From: Paguma larvata
Lineage: Eukaryota > Chordata > Mammalia > Carnivora > Viverridae
Direction of reading: 5' to 3'
Length of the DNA: 64,000 nt
NCBI GenBank assembly: GCA_030068075.1
Contig: CM057841.1
Location: forward strand, 49,579,030 to 49,643,029
In this document: positions 1-12,546 of the stretch, piece after piece
How positions within the stretch are numbered: the stretch's first letter is position 1
Layout of the letters: each line of letters begins with the position of its first letter
The notes under the pieces: model-generated
The model's input: only the letters and a program-made list of their open reading frames with translations
Told to the model about the DNA's origin: nothing
Databases searched by the model: none
Program-made: the position numbers and the translations under genes

Positions 1-640
1 CTTCCAATACCTTTATTGCAGCCTGATAAGACTCTCACCATATGTTTGACCTACAAAACTGTAAATTGTTAATTTTGTGGTGATTTGTTACAGCAGTGAT
101 AGGAAACAGATACAAATGTTATGTCATAAATGAAAAAGATTGAGAGAGCAGCGTCATTTGACGGGTTGATTTCAGCTCTTGGAAGGAACTGCTATGTGGA
201 ATAAGGCAAAACATTATTGACAACTCAGGCAAACGTCCAGATCACTTAAAATAATGAATAAAGGCCACATGAACACAAGAGTCAACTTTTGTTAAGTTTT
301 GCTGTAAAATACAGCTCTTCATTTTGACACAGGCCTAGGAGATAGAAGACCTAGCCTTTTTACTGAGGTATTTATAAAAAATAATTTTCAAATTATTTTA
401 GTCAACTATTTCTTTTCTTGTTTCTGGGCAAATGTCTTATGTAAATATATTGATTGCAGATGCTCAGATGCTAACAGTCATGTCATGGAAAAATTGCGTG
501 CTTAGCAATTAGGTCAAGTGTTTTTGTTTTTTGTTTTTTAGGTCAAGTTTTGTGCCAAGTTGTTTGCTTTTTCCTCTGTAGTTAATGGAATCTTCTACAA
601 AATGAGTGCATGAGTGTAATCTTTTTAGCTCAGTTACCTT
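1..640. other. AT-rich sequence, nothing recognised
   Basis: No repeat or coding signature seen. A T-rich run with interspersed G lies near 520-541. Very old repeats cannot be excluded by eye. Confidence 0.5.
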
Positions 641-976
641 TTTTAATTTTTTAAAGAAGCTTCCACACCCAGCATGGGGTTTGCACTCAAAACCCTGGGA
701 TCGGAGTGCCTGGGTGGCTCAGTCGGTTAAGTGCCGACTTCGGCTCAGGTCATGATCTCGCGGTCTGTGAGTTTGAGCCCCACGTCGGGCTCTCTGCTGA
801 CAGCTCAGAGCCTGGAACCTGCTTCAGATTCTGCATCTCCCTCTCTCTCTGCCCTTCCCTTGCTCACTCTATGTCTCTCAAAAATAAAGTAAAAACGTTA
901 AAAAAAAAAAAACAAAAAACAAAAAACCCTGGGATCAAGAGTCAGATGCTCTACCCACTGAGCCAGCCAGGCATCC
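641..976 (-). mobile_element. Old CAN-SINE (minus), split by a younger SINE
   Basis: Two halves (641-702 and 937-976) form one short, diverged carnivore SINE read on the minus strand: a T-rich tail, CCCAGCATGGGGTTTGCACT, then GATCAAGAGTCAGATGCTCT and GAGCCAGCCAGG. The gap is exactly the younger SINE at 703-922. A decayed target duplication is visible (TTTAGCTCAGTTACC near 624, TTAGCTCACTTAGTT near 977). Confidence 0.85.
703..922 (+). mobile_element. CAN-SINE, long feliform type (plus)
   Basis: Complete copy. The tRNA-related head holds the Pol III A-box (TGGCTCAGTCGG) and B-box-like region (GAGTTTGAGCCCC). A GACAGCTCAGAGCC segment, a CT-rich block and an A-rich tail follow. The 14-bp target duplication AAAACCCTGGGATC is perfect (689-702 and 923-936) and lies inside the older SINE. 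Confidence 0.95.
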
Positions 977-1448
977 TTAGCTCACTTAGTTTTAATTCAC
1001 CATCTTTCCCTCTCCCTGGCCGCCATCTTGGGGCTCCTGAGTAACGCTTAGTTGTTCATTAGGATCCTGTGCTGGGGTCCTCCTGAGCATGGAGAACTCT
1101 ATCCACATGTACTCAGGACTTACATAGGGGTATAATGTGAAGGCACAAAGGCATTCTGACTGACTGTGCCTGGATCATCACTTGGATTAAATTGGGCTGT
1201 AATTTCACTTGTTCAAAATAGGATTACTTTTTTTGAGAATTTAAACTGCTTTGACAGGTGGGGTCTAAGAGTGAATAGAAGTTATGCTTACACAGACAGG
1301 CTAGTGAGGTCCATACTGCATTGATACAGACTCCTTCATAGGCATAAGCTGTTAACATTTGTACCTGTGAGTCATGTTAGGTTATATATAAGCTAGACAG
1401 ATCTTTTCCTCCTTAGCCCCAGGCAGAGCATCTCAAGCCTATTACTTA
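977..1448. other. Unique sequence, nothing recognised
   Basis: No repeat family or gene recognised. CGGCCGCCATCTTGGGG-like sequence near 1019-1036 contains a YY1-type CCATCTT core, probably by chance. Confidence 0.4.
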
Positions 1449-1832
1449 GGGGCTGAATTATGTCCCCTTCCGCAGATATACTTGTTGAAGCCCTAACCCC
1501 GATGTGACTAAATTTGGATAGAGGGCTTGTAAGGAGATAAATTAAGGTTAAATGAGCTCCTAAGAGTGAGGTCCAACCTGAGGACTACTGTTCTTACAAA
1601 GAGAAGGGACATCAGAGGTCTCTCTATGTCTGCAGTCACAGAGAAAGGACCATGTGAGGACGCTGCAAGAAGGAAGTGTCTACAGGTCAGGAAGAAAGAT
1701 CTTTCCAGAAGCTGAATTTACTGACACCTTGATCATTGACTTCTAGCTTCTAGAATTGTGAGAAAATAGATTTGTGAGTTAAGCTATCAAGTCTGTGGTA
1801 TTTTGTTATAGAAGTCCTAGAAGATTAATACA
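1449..1832 (+). mobile_element. Ancient solo LTR, MaLR/MLT1-like
   Basis: The sequence follows a common mammalian MaLR-type LTR: TGAATTATGTCCCCTTCC at the start, TGTTGAAGCCCTAACCCC, CCATGTGAGGACGC in the middle, CTAGAATTGTGAGAAAATAGA near the poly(A) region, and GTGGTATTTTGTTATAGAAG at the end. No internal retroviral sequence adjoins it, so it looks solo. The family name is from memory. Confidence 0.7.
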
Positions 1833-2379
1833 AGACCACTTCTGGGAGTCTGCATTTCATCCTGGGAAATCCTTGAAGCAAATTAAGCTTGGGACATATA
1901 GCATCGTCCATTTTGCGTTTGAAAGCAAATATCTCTGGCTGTTGTGTAAATACTGACATAAAAAGGAGGGCAAGAATGGAAGTGGAAAGTCAGCAGAGAG
2001 GATATTATAGTGCTCCATAGGAAAGACAGTGACATTTTCCACCATTTGATTATGTAAAGCAGAAATGATAACTCCAAATTGGGCTGTTTGTAACATATTC
2101 TAATTGTGCAGTGTATAACATATGAAGGTAAGAATATGTATCAACAATAGCACAGAAAATGGGGATTTGGGGTTAATAGACTCAGACTGCTGAAAATTAA
2201 TACATTTTATGTAAGATATTACACTATTAACATAAAGTTGGTAGTGATAATTATATTATTCATGATGTAACCTCCAAGTTAACATGAAAAAGATGCAGAG
2301 ATAGCTATAAAGTCAATATAGAAACTTAAATTAAATAGCAAGTATATTTCATTAACTCAAAATGAGGCAGAAAAGAAGG
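1833..2379. other. AT-rich sequence before an ancient L1
   Basis: No confident feature. The right part is A-rich and may belong to the L1 remnant that follows. Confidence 0.35.
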
Positions 2380-3420
2380 GATAGAGCAAAGAGAAACAGA
2401 TGGAACAATGAGGAATCAAATAGCAAAATGGTAAACCAAAATCAAGCTATAATTAAAATAATATTCAATGTAAATGGAATGAACATGCCAGTTAAGTGAC
2501 ACAGGTTGTCTGATAGGCAGGAAAAAAAAGCAAGATCCAATTAAATTCTATCTACAGAAACATACCTCAAAATGAGAATTGATAAAGAGGGACATTTTAT
2601 AATGGAAGCAATGCCGACTTAGCACAAAGACATAACAATTATTAATACATATGTGCCTAATAATAGAGCTTCTAATTACATGAAACAAAATTAGCCAGAA
2701 TTAAAGGGAAAATAGACATTTGCACAATCATAGTTGGAGATATTAACATGTCCTTTCAATATTTAATACAAGTAGACATGAAAATCAATAAGGAATAGAA
2801 GATACGAACACTACTATCAACCTCCTTGATCTAATTGTTTATGAAACACAACATTCCGTAGCTAGAATAAACATCCCTTTCAAGCGTGCTGGAGCTCTCA
2901 CAATGCATGCTAAGCCGTAAAACAAATCTCAAGAAATTTAAATTGATGCAACTAATGAAAGTATCTGTTAAAGCACAACTTAGGCCTACCCTGTGGATCA
3001 GCAAACCTGTTTATAGATGTTTACCATTAAGAATTGAATCTACCAAAAAACAAGCACAAGAGTGTGCACAGAAGCTTTATTCCTAATACCCCAGTTCTAG
3101 AAAGTAGCTAAATGCACATCAGCAGGAGAATGGAGACGTATTTGTTTAAGACAATATAACACAGAAAGAAAAATAGACTTTTGCTACAAAGGACAATGTG
3201 GATGGACTTGCAGTTATATTGAAAAGCTCAAGAATCCAGTTGTAAATCTAATCCAACTGTATGATTTCATTTGTGTGAAATTCAAGAACAGGCAAAATGA
3301 ATCAACAGTTATAAAAAGCAGAAGAGGTGAAATAGCTTTTAATTCTTGGGGTGAGAGACATTGCCTGGGAAGGGCTCAAGGGAGCATTGTATATGTTGAC
3401 AATTTATGTCTTCCATAGGT
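2380..3420 (+). mobile_element. Ancient L1 (L1M/HAL1-type) remnant, plus
   Basis: A diverged L1 copy. Around 2690-2860 the wording matches the L1 endonuclease region (GGAGATATTAACATG, then CTCCTTGATCTAATTG). Around 3060-3400 it matches the L1 3' end of ORF2 (GTGCACAGAAGCTTTATTCC, CATCAGCAGGAGAATGG, GATGGACTTGCAG, TTCAAGAACAGGCAAAA, TGGGAAGGGCTCAAGGGAGC). The middle of ORF2 is missing, as in HAL1-like or internally deleted elements. No open frame survives. Confidence 0.7.
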
Positions 3421-3784
3421 AGAAGTTAAGTCCAAGTCAGGACAAGTGACTGGTTCAAGAGGCTCAGCCTCCACCCAGCAAAATCATCCTTATAAACGAT
3501 ATGATTCGTAAGGATATCTGTTTTCCAGTCAGTATTCCTAGGGGCTCCCACGTGGTCCTCACAGTAGTACTGATATATCATTCCTCTCTACCCCTTCCCC
3601 CTCACCCGTGCGTTATTTCTAAGTATGATGATTTGAACTGTGCGCTCCTTTGAAAAGAAGCTTGAAAACAAGTGAACTTTGTGCCAATCATAACAAAGAG
3701 ATTTTCTTGAGCCAATTATTGATTCAAATCAATCTTAAAACGAGACATTAAAAAAAAAATAAATGGTAGTAGCGTTAGTTTTGA
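3421..3784. other. Unique sequence, nothing recognised
   Basis: Short C-rich stretches near 3590-3605, but no repeat or gene signature. Confidence 0.4.
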
Positions 3785-3887
3785 AGATTTAAAAAAAATT
3801 TAATCTCTACACCCACTGTGGGACTTGAACTCCCAACTTTGAGGTCAAGAGACCAGTGCTCCAGCAACTGAACCATCTACCTGCCCT
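3785..3887 (-). mobile_element. Old truncated CAN-SINE (minus)
   Basis: Short tRNA-related part only: T-rich tail, CACCCACTGTGGGACTTGAA, GGTCAAGAGACCAGTGCTCC, AACTGAACCATCTACCTGCC. Heavily mutated, older SINE class. Confidence 0.75.
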
Positions 3888-4249
3888 AAGATGCGGCCTA
3901 TTGATTGACTGAAAAATACAGATTGTTTAGAACTATTTAGAAGCACAATCCTTCCTAAACTGATATGCTTATTAATCTTTGAAGCATGGCCTTGATGGGC
4001 AAAACTTTTGGACAGTTGAATTTACTGTGAATTTGTAAAAAAAAAAAATTTTTTTTTAAAAAAGCCTTTCCTACTTTTCGTACATTTCTTCCCCTTAGCT
4101 GCTCCTTCCTGACTTCCCTCTCTCTTATTGCAGGTATGTCTAGTAGGGGGCATCTCTTCGCACAAGCCCAGACAAGCTTAGGTGGCCTTGCATAAAGCTT
4201 ATTATAGATTATACATTGTGATTTTCGTAGGCTGCCATAGTGTTACCAG
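3888..4249. other. AT-rich, A/T homopolymer block
   Basis: An A-run followed directly by a T-run lies at about 4038-4063. Nothing else recognised. Confidence 0.4.
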
Positions 4250-4800
4250 TGGGAGAGGTGGTTGTGTGATGGGAGGTTTTGGTTCTTGGATTCCCCATGA
4301 AAGATTTATGTGAGGATCTGTGCTCTAATAGAGACAGCCAGAAGAAAAGTAGCAAGCACAAAGCAGTTTATTAAGGACTGTACACTCTTAGGGTGGGAGA
4401 GTGGGCAGGCTCAGAGGTGGCAACTGACCAGGGTTAGGGATGTTTTTTCTTTCTATGTTTGCATAGGTTATGGGTCATAGCTAGACCGGTCTCTGACTGA
4501 GGTTATTTCCAGTCATTTAAGAGAGTCCTCCTACCAGTTGGGAGGGGGAGTTTTTCACCCTAAAAGGTTCTTGCCAGAACTGTCACAGCCATCTTTGGGT
4601 GGGAGGAGGTGTCAAAATCACAATGTAAATATATTATAATAAAGCTTTAGGTTACCCTAGCTCAAAGGTTGAAGAGGAGAGTACATGTTCTGTACCTATG
4701 GCTCTTGATCTATCAGCCCTGGGTTGTCGGAAGCAGCAAAGACAGGATGTGAAGAGCCACAAACTCAGGATATAGCCCTCAGGCTTCTACCGTGTCACCT
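4250..4800 (-). mobile_element. ERV LTR fragment (minus)
   Basis: Read on the minus strand this resembles a retroviral LTR. CCTTAATAAACTGCTTTGTG provides an AATAAA poly(A) signal near 4355-4375, followed by a pyrimidine-rich U5-like segment. The preceding U3-like part has GACACCTCCTCCCACCCAAA and ACTCCCCCTCCCAACTGG. I could not fix the TG/CA termini or a target duplication, and no gag, pol or env sequence is visible next to it. Family unassigned. Confidence 0.55.
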
Positions 4801-4930
4801 ATTTATTCGCCACCTTTGCCTCCATCTCCTGTCTAACTGCCTATTCTATCAATAGTAGCTTTAGGGACATCATGTAAGTCTCTTACACATAGATGTGTGT
4901 TAGTATAGCATGTGTTAGGATAACAAGTGT

Positions 4931-5133
4931 TAGAGTCAGACCTGAATCTAAACAGTGGTTTGGTTCTCTGCCACTGTGTAGTGTTAAGTTTCTAAAAGAC
5001 TCCGAGCTTCAGTTTCCTTATCTGTATAATGTAATTAATAATCATTGCCTCATAGGGTTATTGTGAGGTTACATATCTAGAATGGTGTCAGGCATATTGT
5101 AAAGGCTCAATAAACGATGGTTTTATTATTGTA
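4931..5133 (+). mobile_element. MIR element (plus)
   Basis: Follows the MIR consensus in order: CAGACCTGAATCT, GTTTCCTTATCTGTATAATG, TGCCTCATAGGGTTATTGTG and a terminal AAGGCTCAATAAACGATGG. Confidence 0.85.
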
Positions 5134-6008
5134 TGATGATAATGCTGCTGCTGGTGATGCCATTAGACTTAGTGGAATTCTGACCTCCTCCTTCCATAAA
5201 TATAGGCAGAAACATCAGCACACAGTTATGCACAATTAAATGAGTTCTTTTGCTCCCTACTTTCTGGATAATGGGGCTTATAAATTCTTCATAAAGCACT
5301 TTGGATTCTGGAGCTAAAGCTCTAAAGAAGTCTAATGACTAAATAAAATTTAAATGCCATTAGTACTTCACATAATTATCACAAAGTGCCAGAGGAATAT
5401 TTGGAAAATAAATAAATTGAGTCGGCTATTTTGTTCTCTTTAAGATTTCTAGTGAGATGTTAACAGACAGAAAAACATTAAAAATACTGTATGAAATTTA
5501 TTTTTGTTTTAATTTTTTTAAGATCCCACATTTGTTAGCTCAGGAGGATGTGACTATAAACAAGTTTCAGAGTAGTTTATTAGCTTTTAGAATAAGAGTT
5601 AGCTTTGTGAATTACCTAATTACACTCAACCTTGGTGCTGTTGCTCTTTTGCATAATCACTGTAGAGCAGTGCGTGTGTGGCATGTGGACGTTATAGTAT
5701 AATCTGGCAGAGTTATTCTTTCTCAATGTCCGGGGAATTTAGGGACCATTGTAAAAATAATCGGGGTGGAAACTCAAGTGTTTTTATCTTAAATAGCAAT
5801 ATTACACTTATACAACATACACAGACAAGAGTCTGGGAAGAGAGTACAGGCCACTACTGGTAAAAAAAAAATAAAATGATTATATATTATAAATTCTCTG
5901 TTACTATCATTAGTGAAATAGAAGATTGAATGAAATACTTAGGTCTGTTTGAAAGAAGCAGAAATTTCATTCAAGTGAAACAAGGGTTATATTTTATTAT
6001 TATTTAAT
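5134..6008. other. AT-rich unique sequence
   Basis: No repeat or gene recognised. Confidence 0.4.
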
Positions 6009-6014
6009 TTGTGC

Positions 6015-6082
6015 AGGAATCTATGCATTTTACATATATTATCTGATTTAATCTTTCAGTGCCCCTGTGAGGAGGTGCTCAG
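6015..6082 (+). mobile_element. Short MIR/L2-like remnant
   Basis: CATTTTACATATATTATCTG followed by TTAATCTTTCAGTGCCCCTG resembles the MIR/L2 core (TATTATCTCATTTAATCCTC-like). Short and diverged. Confidence 0.4.
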
Positions 6083-7045
6083 TGGAAAATACTGTATGTT
6101 TTCAACAGCAAATACTTCAACTTACTATGTTTCAGTCATTAAGCAGGACATTGAGAATTCAACAATGGTTAAGACACGTTTTGTTTTCTGTTCTCTGAAC
6201 TCTCATGAAAGGTGCGGATACCAATATATAAAAGAAAAAAAAAGTTTGTGGTAAGTAGGGAGAATAAGAATAAACGAAGAAGTATCAGTATTGATTTTTT
6301 AAGCATAATTCATTCGTAGGTGGGCATCCTTAAAATAGTCACTCTATCACTTTGGAATTGGAAGATGCCCCAAGTTTTAGATCGTAGGGCAGGGATGACT
6401 CAGACCTCATTTACTCTCAGAGATTTAGTGCATATGTACTCTGCGTATCTGGGCGAGGCGTTGTGCTCCGGTATGTGGAGTGCACAGGCGTGCCCAAGTA
6501 GAGGGATCTGAAAGATGATGGCCTGGATGCACCTACCTGGCTTCCTTTCCCAGTCAGTTTCCACACAGTAAAACAGACAGACCCGGAGGTGTGTTTCTGG
6601 TGGCGATATTTCCTGAGATGTCTCTGAAAGAGGGCAGGTGCGGGGGACTTAATTATCTGGAATGATGGCCCAAGCCTCTCCTCTGCCAGCAGATGGGGGC
6701 AGACCTCATAAAAGAGCTGCCACTGTCTGCTCCCTCTGGCCTGTGGTCCTTGGATGGGCTTTCTTGTTGTTAATATCTGAATAGAGCTGGAGAGCAGCTG
6801 GCCTGAGGGGCTGAATTACATCTTCCCTTGTCTGGAGGCCATGTATATCCTAACAGCTTCAGGGAGGTTATCTCTCTGTCATCCCCATAGGGCAGCAGTT
6901 TGCTGCTCTGACCATGGCAAGGGCTGTTTAGTTGTTCACTGCCCACTGGCTTGCCAGTGGCTTAGAGACCCTTGTAGCCTGTGTAGACCATGTAGGAATT
7001 ACAACAATGAGCATGCAGGAGTCACTGTCATTTTTGGAAGACCAT
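6083..7045. other. Unique, moderately GC-rich sequence
   Basis: No recognised repeat. GC content is higher than in the flanks around 6640-6860. The open frames here have no family signature. Confidence 0.4.
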
Positions 7046-7196
7046 GAATCTCAGACCTTGGATGCACGTTAGAACTTTCTAAAAGGACGTGTGCCTGGAT
7101 GCTGTGCAGAGCATGAAATGGGATAGTTGGGACTGTGACCCAGGTATCAGTATATCATAATTGTCTCATGTGCTTCTAATGTATGGCCAAGGTTGA
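7046..7196 (+). mobile_element. MER5A-like hAT DNA transposon remnant
   Basis: GATGCACGTTAGAACTTTCT near the left and a terminal GTGCTTCTAATGTATGGCCA followed by AGGTTGAAAATGA resemble the nonautonomous hAT-Charlie element MER5A. Both ends are decayed. Confidence 0.55.
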
Positions 7197-8119
7197 AAAT
7201 GACTAATTGAATATGACTCAGGATGAACATACATAGTTAAAAGAAGTGATTAATTTTGAGGGAAAACCAATGGCTAAATAGCATGGAGCATTAGCACAGA
7301 AAAAAAATTAATCAAACTTTCAAGTAGATGAAATGGAGCAACAATAACAAAACTGCTTTCTGAACTTGGATTTCACAATTCAGTAAAAGATTTTAAAAGA
7401 TTTCCAGTGAGAACCCAGTTATTGTTCTCAGAAAACCAAGTGACATAAGCAGCTTACAAGATAGACAAAAAGAAATGAAAATCAGAACTGAAAGATAGTT
7501 GACTGATGACTAAGTGGGAAAAATAATAAATGGAGGATAGATAATAATGAGAGAAATAATACAACCTTTTCATGGGTGGAAGAATGATTTAAAGGCTCAG
7601 TGGCTCCCAAATAGCATTGAAATTAAAGGCCCCAAATACCAAGAGGGAGCAGAAGAGCAACATGTAATTGATTAGTTTAAGGTCAGAACTCTAAGGATCA
7701 CATATATAGCCAAGGGATCATTCTTCTCTTAGGAAAAAAAATTTTTTTTGAGAATATAAGGTGCAATGGGTATGCCACCCATCTATCCTATTTAAGAACA
7801 TTTCCAAGTATAATAAAAAAGGGTTGAGTCCTCCAAAAGGTTGAGGATAATATAATAGGAATATATGTATCGGTGGTTGGCCAAGTGAAGACAGACTTGG
7901 AGTGAAAGCATGCCCATAATTTCATTTCGGTCAGGGAAGTACAATGGGTAAGTAAACTATCTTGGTTGGTAGCATGACTGCTTAATCTAGGGTCATCAGT
8001 AGAGAAATTGAAGTTTCCTATAACTCTTAGGAATGGATATTTAAAGTTATAATACCGAAGTGTGGTTATCTTTCCAAAGTAACCAGTCATATGGGTGGTG
8101 GGTGTGGGGAATAATATGA
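7197..8119. other. A-rich sequence, origin unclear
   Basis: A-rich on the plus strand and possibly very old L1, but no convincing anchor before about 8120. Confidence 0.3.
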
Positions 8120-9120
8120 AAAAAAATGAACACTATCAGAGAGAGTAAAAAAGAGAAGAACAAACACAATAATGATAAATAGATCAAATGAAAATAAAGT
8201 ATAAGAATAAAACCACATTATAAATTATATTACATAAAAAATACGATTTCCATTACTCAAGTCTGAGACTCTCATAGGTGGTTAAAATGCAAAGTACACC
8301 AAGAAAGAGAATAGCTATTGGTGGCAACTAAGACAGTATTACTTAAATGTGCCAAACCTAGGACAAAGCTCTAAGAAATAAGAGTGACTTGGACCAAGTA
8401 AAATTAAAGTAGTAGGTTTTTATAAAAGTTGTTAGAAAAATGTTAGTGATTAATTTGATAAAAAAGCCAGACTACCTTGCATTTTACTTAGGTTATTAAA
8501 AGCTCAAAGCAGTAAGTACTGGAGAAATATTTTAGCTTCTATGCAAAGAGCAAATACTATTTTTTTGGTTCACAGGCATGTACAATTATCAAAAAATGAA
8601 TAAGACAATAGCATATTAAAAATTTAGAGACTTAGCAAGTCATATTTCTCATTATGGTCAATAAAACTGAAACCAACAGTACAATTACTATAAAGTCTTG
8701 TAATTTAAAAACACAGACCCTTAATTAAAGAAAAATATCACAAATTAGATAAACAAAACACCAATAGATCAGCTTATATTTATGGCTTATGTGACATAGT
8801 CATTGCTTTATTTGGAGAAAATAATAATTATAATTATTTTATTAAAAGAAAGCCTCATAATAAATATAAACTATTTAACTTGAGAAACTAGAAAAAGCAT
8901 GGTAACAAAGAGTGTAGGTAGCAATAAGTAGTGATGTAAAAGATAAAATTAAAGAAATAGAAAAGTGTATTGTAAAAAAATTAAATATACCCCAAAATAG
9001 GGCCTTTAGAAAAAACAAGTGGAAAATATGCAAAGATAAATACATATAATAATTAGAAATGTACAGTTGACAATACTATAGACACTGAAAAAATTTATAA
9101 GAGAATATTATTTATATTTT
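8120..9120 (+). mobile_element. Ancient L1 ORF2 remnant (plus)
   Basis: A-rich and diverged. GAGAAACTAGAAAAAGCATG near 8881 and AAATTAAAGAAATAGAAAAG near 8948, followed later by AAAATTTATAAGAGAATA, parallel the L1 ORF2 stretch just upstream of the reverse transcriptase. The left boundary is a guess. Confidence 0.5.
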
Positions 9121-9491
9121 TTCTGAGGATCATACTTTGTTGATAACTGGTTTCTTGCTTGTTTTAATATTGTGGGCATATTTGTTTTAGCACTGGGCTT
9201 TCCTGTTATGCAAACCCTCAACCCCATCACTGTGTTGGTACTTCATTAGGTTTGACAGTTTTCTTCATAGTAGTAAGGTACTCACATTATGTTATACCAC
9301 TTTCATCTTTGATATAGTACTGATTTTTAGCTATAGAATAGGGTTGTTTATCATGAACTAGAGTCAATTCTAGGTTGATATTTCAAGGAGGAATTCACCT
9401 AAGAGTGTCAACTTATGTATTTGCTTGTTTTCTTGAAACAAGAGACTTTTCCGTTACTTCTTTTGCACCAGCTAGACACAAGAAGGGTGTT
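9121..9491. other. Unique sequence, nothing recognised
   Basis: No repeat or gene signature seen. Confidence 0.4.
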
Positions 9492-9636
9492 CTCTAGGAG
9501 AGAGAGAGAATCCCAAGCAGGCTCCACACTGCCAGCATAGAGTCCAAGGTGGGCCTGGAACCCACAAACTGTGAGATCATGACCTGAGCCAAAACCAAGA
9601 CTGGATGCTTGACCAACTGAGTCACCCAGGTGCCCC
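9492..9636 (-). mobile_element. 5'-complete, tail-shortened CAN-SINE (minus)
   Basis: A GA-rich block, AAGCAGGCTCCACACTGCCA, TGAGATCATGACCTGAGCC and GTCACCCAGGTGCCCC. The T-rich tail is short or lost. Confidence 0.9.
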
Positions 9637-11249
9637 ATTATACTGTCTTGTTCTGAAAATGAATACAATATTATTGTGGTTATTAAAAATCTAGATTAAC
9701 TAAATTTGATAAAAAATAAAAGAAGGGCACTCTCTTCTTTAATACAAACTTTATTCTCAAAACTCAGCATTGTGGGGTGGTTCAATGTCAAGTTTTCAGA
9801 CTATTGCTTTCATCGAGCTGGTTGAAATGTGTTTTTGTTATAAAAGGAATAAATGTTATTATGCTATTGTATTATCCATGAAAATGCATTAAAGGATCTT
9901 CAGTTTAGTCATTGAAACTTTAACAACAACTGCATATAAATGTACTCCCTCTTCAGTATAAAAATCAGTGTTTCAACATTGAGGCTCTTGGGAAGTGGTT
10001 GCAAATGGTGATGGTAACTCCTGATGGGGCATGACTTTAAAATTAACATAGAAGGTCTCTAGAGTCAAAAACAGAGACTTTGAATTAAACTGAGTGAAAC
10101 AACTGCTGATAAAAATGCCCAACATTTAGGTATTTTCATTTAAAAATGACCATTTTGATACAGCCTCCCCCACCCCATTTTTTTTTTCTCTAGATTTTTC
10201 CACTTTCTACAGCTTGCTAGGCCTTCAACACTGGAACAAGGTCTTTTGGTTGAAATGGGCACAAATCTCCTTTGCATTGGGTTGTCCACCTACAGCTTTA
10301 TTGCACTCCCAAAGAAAGCTTTAATAGATGCTTTGGCTTATGGTGGCAAACAAGAGAAGGAAAATGTCTGGTAGATTCGACACCTTCTAACCAAAGTGTG
10401 GTTTTCTTACACTCTCTACAGTTTGACTAACAGATAAAACATCTTAGTATTATATTAATATTGTAATAATGAGTTTGTATAAAAGAACATTTTAACTCAC
10501 TGTTTCTGCTATTCAAGGTAGAACCCAAATTTCTTTAAAAGAGAGAAATAAGGTCATGGATTTTAGTACTACTTACATTGTGCAAGACATATGTCCACTG
10601 GATCTTACTTTGTGTTTTTTGTTTTCTTTTCCTCCAAACATAACATTAAAACAGCTAAGGTAAAATGAGTAAGCTATAGGGTGTAGGATTTTAGTTCATA
10701 TGTCGTTGTAGTATTATAAGTTAAATTATGTTTGAGTTTTGTACTATGGACTGTATATTTATTCTTACATGCTTACAGAGGGACAAGATATTTTTTTCCT
10801 ATTGAAATCCTTGAATTTTTAGCTTAAACCTTGAATTATGGCAGATAAAATTATCTGAATTGCTATAATGCACTTATCACAAAGCTCCATTTCCCTATGT
10901 AGCAGGATCGAGAAAATACAAAATGATATTTATTATTTAAGGGATGATGTATCAAGCAAGAAACACATATAAGCCAGTACGTGTATTTCAGGTGTTTAAA
11001 TGAAAAATAAATGCTAAACTGAAATGTTTGATGGCCAAGAAACAATTTATAATAAATATATGATAATAACAGAGCTCTCCTCCTACTCTACATCACCAAA
11101 GTCTGCATAGCTTGATCTTAAATTCTGTGGAAAGGTTTGTAACTTTTTAAGCTGTCCTTGTCTCATCTTGATCCTTCCCTAGGAAAGGGAATTAGGTTGT
11201 TTAGTATCTTTATAATATTGTCATACATTTCTGTATTTTTCCTTCAAAG
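9637..11249. other. Repeat-poor AT-rich block
   Basis: About 1.6 kb without a recognised repeat or gene. Long repeat-free runs are uncommon in this window. Confidence 0.4.
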
Positions 11250-11400
11250 CAATAGCAATGATAGTTTATAGAATGCTTTCATGTGCACATAATCCTGAGG
11301 ATTATTGTTCTGATTTAATGACTTGATAAGAACATATATCTATCCAGTAACAGAGCTGGAAACTCTGAGGAACTGCTTTGGGATTTAGGATGCAAAGCAT
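11250..11400 (+). mobile_element. MIR/L2-like remnant
   Basis: AGCAATGATAGTTTATAGAA, then AATCCTGAGGATTATTGTTC, then CCAGTAACAGAGCTGGAAAC follow the order of an MIR/L2-type repeat (size gradient, then the cancer-of-consensus GTAACAGAGCTGG motif). Weak. Confidence 0.35.
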
Positions 11401-12546
11401 GTATAATTTCATATTTTCATGAATAAAACAGATAAGCTGTCACAAGAGTGATTATGTGCATATGAGAATGTTTGTTATTTCTATCAGGCCCCTGTAGCTT
11501 CACTTCCTTTCATACCCGGCTCCAGCATGTTCTTTAGTTCAACTGCAGTTCTTAGAAATATTGTTCACTTTTTTAATATAATTGTCCTTTCACATATTTA
11601 CCTGGCAGAATCCCAGCAATGCTTCAATCTAATTGTCCTTCTTATTTAAACCTACAACTAAGTTGCCCAACACTGGTAGTCACAGATGTTAATATCTATC
11701 AATTCATAATCTCGATCCTTTCCAAGGGTGAAGAACTGTATCGTGGATATGTCGTGGCTGACCTTTCTTTCTGGCCTGACTATAATATCCCCTGATAATT
11801 CCCTGATTTTCAACATTTGATATCAGTGTGACATGAAGGTAGGAATACATTTTATTTTGAACTTATATCTTTAATCTTAATTGGAGTTAATAATTTGAAA
11901 AGTACATGCTTTCTAAAAGAAGTGCAAGATAGAAATAAAAATATTATGTAAAGTTTATGTCACCAAATAATATAGAATACAAGTTAACTTATCTCTAAAT
12001 TGACAAATGAAATAGTTCCACGGTATTGCCCTGAACATTATTGCCTAGGGAAATATTCTAAAGTGCCAGATGTTTCATTACTTGGGTATATTTTTATAAA
12101 ATGGAAATTCATTGATTGCCTTTAGATGGAAATTAGAAAGAAAATCAAGTATTTAAAATCATCTCATCAATTTATTTTACCTGATATTTTTAAGCATAGA
12201 CGTATATATGTGTATATATATACACACACAGTCATCCATTTAAATATAAATACATATGTATATATGTCTGGTTTTGCTAAACTCATGCAATAAATTTTAC
12301 TAAGATTGTAATATTTTTATAAACATGTTTTCAGTGTTTGGGAAATACCTGCCATAAATGTACATGCTGAACGTTGTAAAGGTAGTGTATCTGTAGAAAA
12401 TGAAGAGAATATTCATCTGAATCTCTTTTAAAAATAGTGTAAATGTCTTTACCTCAACTGTGAGGTATCAAAAGTCAGGTGACCAAAACTCTAATATAGG
12501 TTTAAAGCATCACTGGTAATTACCTTTACCGTTACTCTTTATGTTT
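11401..12546. other. AT-rich sequence with a TA/TG/CA tract
   Basis: A short TATATA/TGTG/CACA tract lies near 12206-12230. Nothing else recognised. Confidence 0.4.

Noticed and set aside
703..760. tRNA gene
   Set aside because: A-box and B-box words belong to tRNA-derived SINE heads. No cloverleaf or 3' acceptor stem as in a real tRNA gene.
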